64,000 bases of DNA from Vombatus ursinus (Eukaryota > Chordata > Mammalia > Diprotodontia > Vombatidae): assembly GCF_900497805.2 (NCBI RefSeq), contig NW_020954719.1:558001-622000 (forward strand), given 5' to 3'. A program made the translations under genes and the position numbers. Numbering within the stretch: position 1 is the stretch's first letter; each line of letters opens with the position of its first letter. Positions 25,317 to 37,749 of this stretch are shown here, in pieces. A model generated the notes under the pieces. It searched no databases and had not been told where the DNA came from. It worked only from the letters and a program-made list of their open reading frames with translations.

Positions 25317-26109
25317 CAGGGCTTCTTAAACTTTTTCCACTTGCAACTCCTTTTCACCAGAGAAATTTTTACACAGTCCCAGATATGTAGGTATATAAAA
25401 CAGGTATATAAATCAAACATTTACTGATAATAAATCATAAAGAAATTGATTTTAAAACAATTCTTTGGTACACATATAATTTTGCCATTTACTAAATATG
25501 AAAGCAAATTTACATACTAATGAGATGGATATGCTTGTTTATTTTTACATAAAGAATTAAATCTTGGCAGAATATTTGATATTGCATGACATACAGCATC
25601 TTCATTGTTTTTCAGAGCTGATTGATAATTTTGATTTTATAATCAACAATGCTGAAAACACCACTTCGCATAAATACATAGTACAAAATGGCAGAAATAT
25701 GTTTAGGGCCATTTCTGAAATTGTTGAAAATTCTGTCCTAATTCCAAGCCAAAATTCATTTAACGACTCTGTATATACAACAAAAACACTGCCATTCATA
25801 ACATACAATAGTCTCAAATCTGAGCCGAGGTGTTTCTAACAGAGTTCATTGGCACTGTGTGGTGTGACAACACGCACAGTGCAAAGTGTGCATGTTGTGT
25901 GTTCAGAACCAAGGCTGCAGTGAAGTTGTGCAGTGCAACATGGGCAAGCAGCGCCAGAAACACCTCAGGTTCATTACACATTTGATTTTGAATTAATTTT
26001 TGGTCATTGCATGTTTAGAAAACTTTTACTGTTGTCAAATTTTTAGCAACCCCCACATGTAGTTACGTGACCCCACATGGAGTCATGATCCACAGTTTAA
26101 GAAGCACTG
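25317..26109 (+). mobile_element. Non-autonomous hAT (Charlie-like) DNA transposon
   Basis: A 793-bp insertion in L1 with imperfect terminal inverted repeats: CAGGGCTTCTTAAACTTTTT at the left, and an end (CACAGTTTAAGAAGCACTG) whose reverse complement is CAGTGCTTCTTAAACTGTG. L1 sequence is continuous on both sides (ATGCTCTAAATCATTATT and AAAACAACTCTGA). There is no transposase frame longer than about 90 codons. The 8-bp target duplication is blurred by age. Confidence 0.8.
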
Positions 26110-26952
26110 TCCAATGAAAACAACTCTGACGTATCCCCTCACACATATCAAATAGGCTAATATGACAGAAAAGTAAAATGACAAATAATGGATGGGACGT
26201 GGGAAAATTGAGACACTAATAAATTGTTGGAGGAATTGTAAACAAATCCAATCATTCTGGAGAGCAATTTGGAACTACGCCCAAAAGGCGTAGTTCATCC
26301 CAGCAATACCACTAACTAGATCTGTATCCCAAAGAGATTTTAAAAAAACAAAGGGAAAAGAACCTCGATGTACAAAAATATTTATAGCAGCTCTTTTTGT
26401 GGTGGCAAAGAATTGGGGAATGGCCAAACAAGTTGCGGTATAAGATTGTGATGGAATACTATTGTGTTATAGGAAATGATGAGCAGGATGCTTTCAGAAA
26501 AACCTAGGAAGACTTACATGAACTGATACAAAGTGAAATGAGCAGAACCAGAAGAACACTGCACACAGTTACAGAAATATTGCATGATGATCAACTGTGA
26601 ATGACAACAATACAAAGATCCAAAATTATTCCGACAGGCTTATGATGAAAAATGCTACCCACCTCTAGAAACAGAACTGATGGAGTCTGAATGCAGATCG
26701 ACACATACTATTTTTACTCTTCTTTTGTTTTTTGTTTTATTTTTTTTCAGAACATGACTAATATAGAAATATGTTTTGCATGACTACACATGTACAAACT
26801 ATATCGAGCCTTCTCAACGAGGGCTAGGGGAGGTAGGGAGAACATTTTGAACACAAAATTTAAAAAAAAATGTTAAAAACTGTAATTGGAAATGTAATTG
26901 TAATTGGAAAATGTAATATAATTGTACATGTAGTTGGAAAAATAAAAAATAT

Positions 26953-27099
26953 ATTTTTTTAAGGCAATTGGGGTTAAGTGACTTGCCCAGGGTCACACAG
27001 CTAGTAAGTGTCAAGTATTTGGTCTGAAGCCACACTTGAACTCAGGTCCTCCTGACTTCAGGGCCGGTGCTCTATCCACTGCACCACCTAGCTGCCCCC
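26953..27099 (-). mobile_element. Marsupial tRNA-derived SINE
   Basis: Antisense copy (AAGGCAATTGGGGTTAAGTG ... CACCTAGCTGCCCC) inserted right at the A-rich 3' end of the large L1. Confidence 0.9.
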
Positions 27100-27129
27100 A
27101 AATAAAATATTATTAAAAAACAAAAATAT

Positions 27130-28200
27130 TCTGATAGTAGGGATCAAAATTTCACAAAAGGAGAATGCAGAAACATAGCTTATCAAAAAGAAGGTGTGGA
27201 GCAGGTACTTGTCTCTGAGTAAAAATGTCTGCATCCCCAGAACAGTTTATCTGATTTGACATCTGATGAACAATTTTACAATTTGAGCACTAAGGGGAAA
27301 TGACATGTTCTAAGATGATCTGTCTGGTAGACTTTAAGAATGTATCACCCAAGCTATTGACAGATGGACACCTAACAGCAGAAAATAAGAAACTGGATCA
27401 AGAACTGTATAGGCTGCAGAAAGTAGCAAGGAACCTTGAAAAAAAACACATTTTTAAAGCAAGATAACAGAGACACAGCAATGGTTACTATTAAGAAATG
27501 GTTACATAACAAGAATTAAAACCGAAGTTGAGAGCAGAATTTAAGCTATCCAATAGTAAATACCCGCAATTACAAACTTGAGCACCAGATATTACAGGTA
27601 TATAGCAGAATCTTGCCATATAGAATATGATAAACAGGAAGAACTGCTGCAATATGGTCAGTTGCTTTTATTGAAGTCTGAAAGAATAGGCAATCATCTT
27701 GTTTACTGTGCAGTGTATTCAGATGTCTCTTCAAAACCTGTTTGAACTGAAACACTTAAAACCAGCAAATACAAGCAAGCCTCCAGGGGAAAATGATTTC
27801 CTTGGGTCCTTAAAATTCTCCCCTGAGGAAAGATCCCCTAGTCCTGAACAGGGTCATAAGACAATAGTTGAGAAATTCCTCTTTCAAAGGGGGAGAATAC
27901 CTGAATACCAATTCAGGTACTTTTGAGGCTGAAGAGACATAGAAAGGACAGACCACTGGGATTTCCAGAAGCTTAAGGCTATGAATTTTGCTTAATGAGT
28001 TGCTTGTTCCTATTAAAAATATGCTATCTACTAGAGCCAGGAAGCGGTTTTACTGGTCAAAGCCTACACAAAACTATATAGCGGTATATTTCAAGTAGTA
28101 GGAAGTCACATAGGAGGTGCAAAGCAACGAAGACATACAGGAGGTGAGTCCTATGCAAAAGTATTTGAAGTGTCATTCTCCAAGAAAGAAAATATTTTCT
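27130..28200 (+). other. Unidentified decayed coding-like stretch
   Basis: Not a repeat I recognise. In the plus strand, short frames read like a coiled-coil protein in pieces: TAENKKLDQELYRLQKVARN (about 27370-27430) and KQEELLQYGQLLL (about 27630), separated by stops and frame changes. This could be an old processed pseudogene, or chance in A-rich sequence. 27699-27926 holds a 75-codon frame with no family resemblance. No function is proposed. Confidence 0.3.
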
Positions 28201-28209
28201 GAGGTGGTA

Positions 28210-28760
28210 AACTTCCCAACGGAAAAAGAATCTAATGATATATGACTTCTACTTTATGGTTGAGAGAATGGCGAAAAGTCAGACTCAAGTTAAATGTATT
28301 TATGTATGTGTGTATGAATATTCTCTTTAAAATGGTATACAATGATGAGCTGTCAAGAACTAAATAATTTGGTTTTGGGAAAGAATTGTGTTTTGGGGGG
28401 ATGTAGTCCCCTCCCATGGGAATTAAGGATTCATGGTCCTCTGAATTTTGATTAAGGATTTTGTTCATATATTCTATACACATATGTATATATACATCTC
28501 TGCATGTATGCGTGCACACACATGCATGTGCACACACACAGGATTATAAAGTTTCAGCTTATCTATCTTCTTAAGTTGGTTAGGACAGGATCCTCTGTTT
28601 CAGCACCCATATTAATTATAGTTGACAGCTGTATGAAGTCAGTAAATTTATGCATAAGGATATAATTGTGTGAAGAATTTCTCTTCTCACAGGAAAGCAA
28701 GGGTTAACTTACCTCTACTTTCAGAAAGAATGGGTTTGCAAACCTGTTAGTATATCACAA
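28210..28760. other. Intronic stretch with a short TG/CA-rich tract
   Basis: Imperfect (CA/TG)n around 28480-28542. Nothing else recognised. Confidence 0.5.
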
Positions 28761-28769
28761 CTCCTAACC

Positions 28770-28950
28770 TCATATGATCATAAAATCAGAGCTAAAAGGG
28801 ACCTTTAGAGGTCATCTATCCAGCCCTTTTTTTAACTTTAGACATGAGGAAACTGAGGTCCAAGGAGATAACTTGATTCAATCTTAAACAGGTAGCAGTG
28901 GCAAAGTTCACATTTGAACTCTTTCTCCATTGTACCACACTACCTCAACT
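28770..28950 (-). repeat. MIR-like SINE fragment, antisense
   Basis: CTAAAAGGGACCTTTAGAGG, GACATGAGGAAACTGAGGTC and CACATTTGAACTC follow the order of an antisense MIR/CORE-SINE. Confidence 0.65.
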
Positions 28951-29389
28951 AATGTTTCATAAATCTTTTGTCATTTTTAGCTTCATTAATGAAAATTTTG
29001 AACTCTTCCACAAAATACTCTGTCCTGTCATGGATTGGAGGTGACCTCAGGTTCTCAAAGGCTATGCCAGCAAAGCATATAATGCAGGTAAGGTTTCAGT
29101 TTTGTAACTTTTCTGAGACTCTGCCCAGGTAGCTAGCTAGACCACACAGTGATATATTTGATCATGGCAATCCATGAAAAAAAAAAAAAAAGAAGATATA
29201 AAAAAGCCCCTAGTCCTATATGATCACTTTCCGTTTGTGTAGTGGCTTATACGGTGTAATGGTAGTGGCAAAATAGCAGAAAGGTAGGCACAGAGTGCTA
29301 AGAAATACAGAATTTTTTAAACTATGAACTTGAACTTAACATACTGGTAAGTCTAAATGTGAGAATCTTGTCCAATGACCAAGTGAACA

Positions 29390-30060
29390 TGCTGCTAAAG
29401 AATATGAATCATTATCAACCTTGATCTCCTTACTATAAACGAAAAAGCTAAATGAAAAGAAATAGACTCAAGAGGAGTCAAGAAAGAAGTTGGTTTTATT
29501 ATAAATTTGAAAGCAACAAGAAACCTTGTATCATAATTATTTAATATTACAGAACTTATGGTAAGTATTTCCAAAAAGACCACCAAGAAAAATAATTATG
29601 GCTGATATAACATCAGTTTCAGAGGATGAAGAGGTTTAGAAATCGATAAAACCTTTCATATTAAATCCATACACACACTGATACTTGGTGACTTAAGTGT
29701 AAAAGTGGGAACAGGAAAGGATGGTGAGGAAATAGCAAAAAAGCACTGGTCAGGGAGAAGGAATGAGGCCAAAGAACTATGAACTCTACCGGAAATCTCA
29801 CTCCCTTACATCATTAATACTTTCTTCAAGAAAAACACTGGTAGGTACTGAACATGATAAACAATAAATAATATCACAAACTGAAATTGTTCAAATTTTA
29901 ATACACAGGAAATCCTGCTAATGATGTAGGATCCAATACTATGCCATATAGTAGGTGTGAGCTGGTTATAGTTATCAATAAGAAATTTGGCTAAAAACAG
30001 GAGTAAAAGATGGCAGCAAGGAAACATGATAGGAAGAGAATACTGACTGCTCATTCAACA
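29390..30060 (+). mobile_element. RTE-clade (BovB-like) LINE, endonuclease region
   Basis: The plus strand reads LGDLSVKVGTGKDGEE (about 29680-29730) and then YIINTFFKKNTGR, matching the RTE endonuclease order GDxNAKVG ... NTFFKK. Downstream words continue the domain. Several stops; inactive. It may be the front half of the same element as 36390-36730, split by the L1 cluster between them, since both face the same way. Confidence 0.75.
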
Positions 30061-30480
30061 AGGGCAGGAGATAACAAGTAGAAAGCCCAAGTGCTTCATT
30101 TGTATTCCTGAATTAATTTGTACAGTAACAAGACAAAGTGAGTAAGGTCTCCAACATTTTGAGACAATCTCAGGTAGCAAAGGAAAGGAAGGATTCCTTC
30201 TACTTACTGATGGATTGTGTTATGGGAAGAGTGTGGAGACAGTCTTGCACCTATTTGCCACTGGGGGATATTAAAGAACCAGGAATATCAATCTGACTGC
30301 TTGAGAAAAAGAGTAAATCTCGCTCCTGAATTTAGGTCAGATCAATATTTGGGGATACTTAATTAGGGGCACTAACAAGAGGAGAGGCAAGTGGAGCTAA
30401 GTGGAGAGCTTGATGAGACACTTATGATACAAACTGGAATCTGAATGGATAGGCCAGTCCTGAAGCAACAGTTCTAGGAG
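30060..30480. other. Unassigned, possibly more RTE sequence
   Basis: No clear family. Lies between RTE endonuclease sequence and the next L1. Confidence 0.35.
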
Positions 30481-31059
30481 TAAAAAACACTACTACTTAA
30501 AATAAGGGGCTTGAGCAAAATCATAATCTCAGACAAGGCAAAATCAAAAGCAGACCTAATTAAAAGAGATCATATACAGGAAAAACACATTTTACTAAAA
30601 GGTACCATAGATAATAAATAAATAAATAATAATAATAAATAAATAATAAAAACAATACATAAATATATCAATACTGAACCAAATGGTATAGTATCTAAAT
30701 TCTTAAAAGAAAAGTTAAATAAGTTATAGAAGGAAATAAATATTAAAGCTATAATAGTGGGGGACCTCAATATACTTTTAGATGTACATAAATCCAGCAA
30801 TGAGATAAACAAGAAAGAAGTTAGAGAGATGAACAGAATTTTAGAAAAGTCAAATTTGATAGACCTCTAGTGACTACTGAATGGGAATAGAAAAATAGAA
30901 TAGGAATAACTATTCTTAGCTGTACATGACACCTTTACAAAAACTGACCATATTAGGGCATAAAAAACTTATGAACAAATATAGAAAAGCATAAATATTA
31001 AATGTATATTTTCTGACCATAATGCAATAAAAATTATAATCAATAAAGGGCCTCTGAAG

Positions 31060-32080
31060 CATAATTTTTAAAAATTTATTTTTAATTTATGGAATAAAAC
31101 AAGCATTTCTATAACATAATATAATTTTTAAAAAAGATGACTGCACATGAAACTACAAATCTATTACGTACAACTTGCTATTCCTTTTAAATATATAATG
31201 GTTATCATATAATATTTTTTCTTTTATTTCCTTTTCCCACCCTGTAGAGATGGCTACCATTAGATATAAATAGATAGATGTGTGTGTGTGTATGTATGTA
31301 AAATTATCGTATATGTACTTCTACTTATCAGTTCTTTCTCTGAATGCAGATAGCATCTTCATATGTCATTAGAGTTAATTTGGGAATTTACAATGACTTA
31401 GTCGTTCAAAGTCATTCTTAAAACAATATTGCCCTTACTGTATACAATGTTCTCCTGGTTCTATTCATTTTACTCTTTATCATTTCATGTAAGTATTTCC
31501 ATGTTTTTCTAAGATCAATGGAGTCATCATTTGTAATAGCAGAGTAGTATTCCTCACAATCATATACCACAATTTTTTCAGCCATTCCCCAATTGATGGG
31601 CATCCCTGCAATTTCCAGCTCTTTGCTAACACAAAGAGAGCTGCTACAAAGATTTTAGAACATATAGGCTCTTTTCCTTTTTCCCTAATTATCTTTGGAA
31701 ATTGGTCTAATAAATGGTATTGCTAAGTCATTCAAAGGGTAGACGCAGTTTAATAACTCTTTGAGCGTAATTCCAGATTGGTCTCCAAAATGGTTGTATC
31801 AGTTCACAATTCCACCAACAATAAATTAGTGTCTCAATTTTTCCACATCCCCTCCAATACTTATCACTTTCCCTTTCAATCATTTTAGCCAATCTGGTAG
31901 GTAGAAAATAATATCTCAAGGTTGTTTTAATTTGCATTTCTCTAATCAATGATTTAGAGCATTTTTCCATATGACTATAAATTGTTTTGACTTCTTCATT
32001 GGAATACTGCCTGTTCATATCCTTTGACCATTTATCAGCTGAGTAATGACTCATATTCTTATACATATAGACAAAGAAAA
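31060..32080 (-). mobile_element. 5'-truncated L1 3' end inserted antisense in L1
   Basis: Antisense ORF2 C-terminus and 3' UTR: GTTCTCCTGGTTCTATTCAT, CCATTCCCCAATTGATGGGC, CAGTTCACAATTCCACCAAC, GTTCATATCCTTTGACCATT. The poly-T side is at 31060. Host ORF2 resumes at about 32080. Confidence 0.85.
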
Positions 32081-32689
32081 CACAGTTGTGAAAGAGCAAA
32101 TACACAAATTAGGCATGCAATTAAAAAAAAAAAATTAAAAGCCTCCATCTAAACACCAAAATGGAAATCCTAAAAATCAAATAAGACATAAAGTTTTAAA
32201 AAAAATTTGAATAAATAAAACCAGGAAAAAATTAATAAAATAGATACACTACTGGCTAATTTGATCTTAAAAAAGAAGAAAACCAAATGATCAGTTTTAA
32301 AAATGAAAGTGATGAATTCAAAACCAATGAAGAGGGAATAAAAGCAATCGCTGGTAACTATTTTGTCCAATTCACTAGCAATAAAAATGATAATCTAAAC
32401 AAAATGGATGAATATTTGTAAAAATATGAATTACCTAGATTGAAGGAAGAAAAAAAAAACCCAGGGCCAAATATATTTACAAGTTAATTCTACTAAACAT
32501 TTAAAGAACAATTAATTCCAATACTACAAAAATTGTTTAAAAAAATAATTAAAGAAAGAATCTTACCATATTCCTCCAAGGACACTAATATGGTTTTGAT
32601 ATCTAAATTAGGGAGTCAGAACTTAAAAAGAACATTACAGACTAATTTACCTAATGAATATTAATGCAAAAATTTTAATAAAATAATTT

Positions 32690-33265
32690 AATTCAATTCA
32701 ATAAACATTTATTAAATGCCTACTATGTGCAGGACTGTGATAAGTGCTGGGAATACAAAAGAGGCAAAAGACAGTCTCTGCCACCATAGAGCTTACAATG
32801 CAATGGTGGATACAACATTCAAACAAATATATACAAAGCAAGCTACATGCAGGATAAATATGAAATAATTAACAGGCAACAGAATTAAGAGAACTTGGGA
32901 GAGGCTTCCTGTAGGAAGCAGGATTTTAGCTGAGACTTAAAGGAAGCCAGGAAACTCAGTAGTCAAAGTGGAAGAGGGAGAGCATTCAAAGCATGAGAGA
33001 AAGCCAGAGAGAATGCCCAGAGCTGAGAGATGGAGTTCTTGTTCATGGAACAGCCAGGAGTCTAGTATCACTGGATCTAAGAATACGTATTGAGGAGTAA
33101 GGTATAAGAAGCTTGGAAAGGTAGGAGGAGGTTAGGTTATGAAGGGCTTTGAATGCTAAACAGAGCATTTTGTATATGCTCCTGGAGGCAACAGGAAGTC
33201 ACTGAATAGGAGGGAGATGACATGATCTTATTTGATTTTATGAAAATCACTTTGGTAGCTGAACG
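32690..33265 (+). repeat. Long non-coding dispersed repeat, copy 2
   Basis: Starts AATAAACATTTATTAAATGC, then CAGTCTCTGCCACCATAGAG, GAGGTTAGGTTATGAAGGGC, GGAGGCAACAGGAAGTCACT and AATCACTTTGGTAGCTGA. Same family as 5335-5900 and 53086-54420. Inserted in the L1 reverse-transcriptase region; L1 resumes with ACTAGCAAGGAGATTACAGC. Confidence 0.8.
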
Positions 33266-33468
33266 GAGAACACTAGCAAGGAGATTACAGCAACATGTCA
33301 CAAAGGTTATATACTATGACCAAGCTGGATTTACATCAGGAATGCAGGGCTGGTTCAATATTAGAAAAACTATAAGCATATTTTCAAAAAAAAATTATTT
33401 TTTCCAACAGATGTAATAAAGCTTTTAACAAAATAAGAAGACACATTCCTGTTAAAACACTAGAAACA

Positions 33469-33614
33469 AGGGGGCAGCTAGGTGGCCCAGTGGATAGAGC
33501 ACCAGCCCTGGATTCAGGAGGACCTGAGTTCAAATTTGACCTCAGACACATAACACTTAACTAGCTGTGTGAACCTGGGCAAGTCACTTAACCCCTATTG
33601 CCCCCCCGCCAAGA
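33469..33614 (+). mobile_element. Marsupial tRNA-derived SINE
   Basis: Sense copy (GGGGCAGCTAGGTGGCCCAG) with target duplication AGAAACA at 33462-33468 and 33615-33621, inside L1. Confidence 0.92.
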
Positions 33615-35020
33615 AGAAACACAGGAATAAATGAAGCTTTGCTTAAAATGATAAGCAATATCTATCTAAAATCAAGAGCAAGCATTACCTGTAATAGGGA
33701 TAAGATAGAACACTCTCCAATAAGATGAGGGGTGAAAGATTATCACCATTACTATTTGGTATTGTACTAGAAATGTACTAGAAATTGTATTATAGAAATA
33801 AGACAAGATAAAGATATTGAAAGAATAAGCATAGACAACAAGGAAACAAAATTATCACTTTGCATGATGGTATACTTAGAGAACCTCTGTGAGTCAAATA
33901 AAAAACTAGTCAAAACAATTAACAACCTTAAAAAGATAACAGGATATAAAATAAACTCATACAAAAATTTGCATTTCTTTATATTACCAACAAAACCCAG
34001 CAGGAAGAGACAGAAAGAGAAAATACATTTAAAATACTACAGAGCATATAAAATACTTGGGATTCTACTTGCCAAGAGACACACAGGAACTATATGAACA
34101 CAATTATAAAACACTTTTCACACAAATAAAGACAGATCTAAACAATGGGAGTAATAAATTGCTCATGTGTAGGCAAAGCCAAAAAAAAAAGAGACAATAT
34201 AATCTAAATTAATTTACTTATTCAGAGCTATGCCAATCAAATTACCGAAGAACTAATTTATAGAGCTAGAAAAAAAATCAAAATCCATCTGGTGGAACAA
34301 AAGGTCGAAAATATTAAGGGAATCAGTGGAAAAAAACAGAAGGAAGTAACAGAAGCAGTAACAGATCTCAAACTGTATTACAAAGCTGTAACCATCAAAA
34401 CAATTTGGTACTAGGTAAGAAATAGAGAGATTGATCAATGATTAGGTACATATTATACAAAACAAATGAGCACAATAAACTAGTGTGTGATAAACCCAAA
34501 GATCCTAACTACTGGAACAAGAATTCACTATTCAACAAAAATTACTTGGAAAACTGGAAAGTAATTTGGCAGAAACTAGGCACAGATCAACATCTCGCAG
34601 AGTATAAACTCTAACAGGTCGACAATTTAGACATAAAAGGTGATCTCATAAGCAAATTAGTGGACCATGGAAGAAATTACCTGTCAGGTCTACGGATAGG
34701 GGAAAAGCTCATGATCAAAAAAGAGATAGAGAGATTCACAGGCAGTAAAATGCACAATTTTGATCACAGGTCTCATTTCTAAAATAAATCTGAAACTGAA
34801 TGAAATTTACAATTAGAGCCATTTCCCAATTGATAAATGGTCAAGGGATATGAAAAGGCAGTTTTTAGAAAAAAACAAAAAAAAAAACGAAGTTATCAGT
34901 AGTCACAGGAAAAATTCTTGAAATCATTAATAATTAGAGAAATGCAAATTAAAACAACTCTGAGGAAGCAGTTCATACCCATCAGACTGGCTAAGATAAT
35001 AAAAAAGGAAAATGACAAAT

Positions 35021-35130
35021 GCTGGAAGAGATATAGGAAAATAAGTACACTAATGAAAACAGGTACATATAGTTGGTAGAGCTGCAAACTAGCCCAACCA
35101 TTCTGAAAAATAATTTAGAACTATGCCCTA
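35021..35130 (+). repeat. Source copy of a local 110-bp duplication (L1 ORF2)
   Basis: Nearly identical to 36230-36338, including changes not seen in other L1 copies here (AAGTACACTAATGAAAACAG, GTACATATAGTTGGTAGAG). Confidence 0.9.
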
Positions 35131-35399
35131 AAAGCCATTAAACTGTACATACCATTTGACTTAGTGATACTACTACTAGCTCTGTACTCTAAAGAGATAG
35201 AAGAAGAAAAGTCCCAAATGTACAAAAAACAGCTAGCAGCAGCAAAAATTGAAGAATGTCCATCAACTGGGAATGGCTGAACAAGTAAGGTTATATAAAT
35301 GTGATGAAATACTATCACGCTACAAGAACTGATGAAGGGGATGGTTTCAGAAAAACCCAGAAAGATTTGTGTGAACTAATGCAAAGTGAAATGAAAGTA

Positions 35400-35505
35400 A
35401 TAAGTGTTTTTGCTCTTTGCTTCTCCAGCTCGTAGCTCATTGCCTGGCACATAGTAAGCACTTAATAAATTCTTGCTACCCAATTAAATGAATGAATGAA
35501 TCAGC
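35400..35505 (+). repeat. MIR/L2-type 3' end
   Basis: CATTGCCTGGCACATAGTAA, GCACTTAATAAATTCTTG and ATGAATGAATGAA are typical. Confidence 0.7.
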
Positions 35506-36229
35506 TACTTACCTTTTAGTATAATACCTGAGCACATATCCAGATAGGCTCTCATTACTATAACACACCTCTGCATGTCATCTACTTACGGAACTCATCA
35601 TTCATTTCTTTCTTCTAGCCAGGTGGTCTGTATGATATGGCCACCATAATAATTTCAGTTTCTTCCTCCAATAATCCTCACCTAAAGGCTCTCCATCATG
35701 TTTTCCCCCTCCAGTATATACATTTTCCTGTATTTACTTGTAATTACTGTTTTACTTTACCCTTTTTTAATCAAAGTTATTATTTTTAATAATTGAGGCA
35801 TAAAAAAAGATGTTTGTCACTAGTACACATCCAATGTAGAGTCTAGAGGGTAGAGGGATTCACTAGAGATAGTGGGTCCTCCAGTTAATCCTGTCAATAT
35901 TGTTCTAATCACTTCATGCCTCCAAAGTATTAAAGAGACTCAGAAATGGGATCCAAAATTAGTCAGGAGTTTAACCTCATTACCCAAACAGGAAAAAATA
36001 AATGTATGAAAAATCATTCAGAATATGATAAATAGTTGGATAGACAGTTCACAAAATTAGTCCATCAGTACATATATCTTGGACATTATTCAAAGATACT
36101 AACTTAGAACAAACTGAGCCCAGATTTAAATAGGTATAAGAGAACAGGTTAGACTGGATTCAAGAAACTGAGCTGTTCTTTCAATAATCTCAAGCAGCAA
36201 CCTGACATAAAAACCCATCTTTTTAATGT

Positions 36230-36338
36230 GCTGGAGGAGATACAGGAAAATAAGTACACTAATGAAAACAGGTACATATAGTTGGTAGAGGGGCAAACTA
36301 GCCCAAACATTTTGAAAAATAATTTAGAACTATGCCTT
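36230..36338 (+). repeat. Displaced copy of the local 110-bp L1 segment
   Basis: Same strand as 35021-35130, about 1.2 kb downstream, embedded in non-L1 sequence ahead of an RTE 3' part. See findings. Confidence 0.9.
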
Positions 36339-36389
36339 AATATTCTTATTTTTATTCTTATAATTATTCTTATAATTAGCCCACATGGC

Positions 36390-36730
36390 CACAAATCAAG
36401 AAGTACTTTTAAACTACGAAAAAAAGAAAATCATGGGTCACCCAAAAAACAGAAAGATGGGCATAAGGAGGCTATAGAATATTACTATCAAGGTAATGAA
36501 TAAAGATATTGAAGACCAGAAAAGGAAGTGGGCTAGTTATATTGTAAACATGAAAACAGATGAACTATCCAAGTGCCATAATGATACCATATTACCCATG
36601 TAATATCAAGAAACCTACTGCCCATAAAGTTGAATGGACCCCTGGTGGAGAATACATGGAAAACCATGGAGAAGAACCACACAGAATGAAAAGAAAGTGA
36701 TCTACATCATCTGAAGGAATGCTCAGGCCA
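36390..36730 (+). mobile_element. RTE-clade LINE, C-terminal end of ORF
   Basis: The frames read MGHPKNRKMGIRRL, then DIEDQKRKWASYIVNMKTDE and WRRTTQNEKK, in the order of the RTE/BovB C-terminus (KRRWAGHVARM ... WYPRD ... W). Decayed. Confidence 0.75.
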
Positions 36731-37159
36731 ATATTATCATTGAAATAGTCAACTATTTCAGTAAAAGAAAATGATCAAAACATAAAATGATAGGGACAAA
36801 ACCAGGGAACACAAAACTGAAATATAAGATAAGGAAATGGTAAAGGACCCTAGCTGTCCAAGTGACCAGGCCTGGATGAAGTACATCCCAGGGTACAATA
36901 AGAACGTGAGGATGTGATAGATCAGGTACATTCAGTGATCTGAAAACTGTGAAAACCAGGAGAGATGCCACAGGACTGGAAATAGTTTTTAAAAGGGAAA
37001 ATAAGGTGAATTTCTTCACACTGTCAGCTATGGAGTTTAAATTTCAATCCTAGCAAAATACTACAATATAGTATCAAAGGTATGATTTTGTAAGTACTTA
37101 GCACAAATTTTTGTTTGCTACTTTGTATCTCAGCCATTTGTCTTGTACATAATTGGTGC

Positions 37160-37745
37160 TTAACAAATGCTGATTGAATTTAAATCATGCCAAGCTAATC
37201 ATATTTCCTTTTTTCTACCAGATTATTGAATTAATAGCATAGACAGTATATACATGAACTTCAGCAAATCATTTAACAAAGACTTATTTAATAAAAGCCT
37301 TGAAAACTAAATGAAAAGATACGGGCTAGAATTAGAGTTTCCCCCAAACTTATTTGGCCTATTGCCCCCTTAAAAAAAAAATCATACAGCCCCTCCCCTC
37401 AAATCTACTTTCTTTAAACCTTTAAGGGTTTTTTCTTGAAATTTGCATCATTTCAAACTACCACCACCCCCTTGGATCGTTCTAGTGCCCCCTAGGGGGC
37501 GGTATCGCCCACTATGGATGATAATAAGTGAATTCCACCTGGCAGGATGACTAGAATCAGAGTGCTGCTAATTAATGAAGCAATGTTAACCTGATAAGAG
37601 GGTGTCTACATCAGGGCCAGTGGCCACAGCATCTGTCCTGCCACACTGGCCCTGCTCAACAACTTTTTTTTGCCAGTGGCTTTTATGAAGGCAGAGATGA
37701 CATACTTAGACAATTTGTGGGGGCACACAAAAACTGAAAAAGATG
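37160..37745 (+). mobile_element. CR1/L3-like LINE reverse-transcriptase remnant with a hAT insertion
   Basis: Before the insertion, words such as ATGAACTTCAGCAAATCATT and TAACAAAGACTT recall the DFSKAFDKV motif. After it, GAAGGCAGAGATGACATACT and TAGACAATTTGTGGGGGC recall the FADDTKL region. Both are strongly decayed. Confidence 0.55.
37330..37525 (+). mobile_element. Short hAT-like remnant
   Basis: Begins GTTTCCCCCAAACTTATTTG and ends GGGGGCGGTATCGCCCACTA, a pattern of old non-autonomous hAT elements. Interrupts the L3-like sequence. Confidence 0.45.
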
Positions 37746-37749
37746 GCTA

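Larger units (their letters stand above)
16310..26952 (+). mobile_element. Near full-length old L1 LINE, host of three nested insertions
   Basis: The 5' UTR starts near GCCAAGATGGAGCAATAA. ORF1 sequence spans about 17000-18050. ORF2 endonuclease begins about 18590 (QETYLKQKDTNKVKIRGW), the reverse transcriptase includes [14 protein letters not shown] (about 22975) and FVDDVRVYIANP (about 23430), and the C-terminal domain includes NFDYIKLKKVCTNKTNAAK (about 25040). The 3' UTR ends near 26950. Inserted into it are a half-L1 (18831-21616), an LTR-like block (about 23640-24338) and a hAT element (25317-26109). Removing these leaves about 6.4 kb, a normal L1 length. Both ORFs carry many stops and frameshifts, so it is inactive. 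Confidence 0.88.
30485..35400 (+). mobile_element. Old L1 ORF2 copy with nested insertions
   Basis: ORF2 sequence in order: endonuclease (DKAKSKADLIKRD-like, about 30530), reverse transcriptase near LARRLQQHVTKVIYYDQAGF (about 33275-33330), and the C-terminal domain to about 35400. It is interrupted by an antisense L1 3' end (31060-32080), a long repeat (32690-33265) and a SINE (33469-33614). Many stops. The 3' UTR is replaced by MIR/L2-like sequence. Confidence 0.82.

Noticed and set aside
33469-33614. tRNA gene suggested by A-box and B-box-like sequence
   Set aside because: It is one of many SINE copies; no cloverleaf or anticodon stem, and it has a SINE tail and target duplication.
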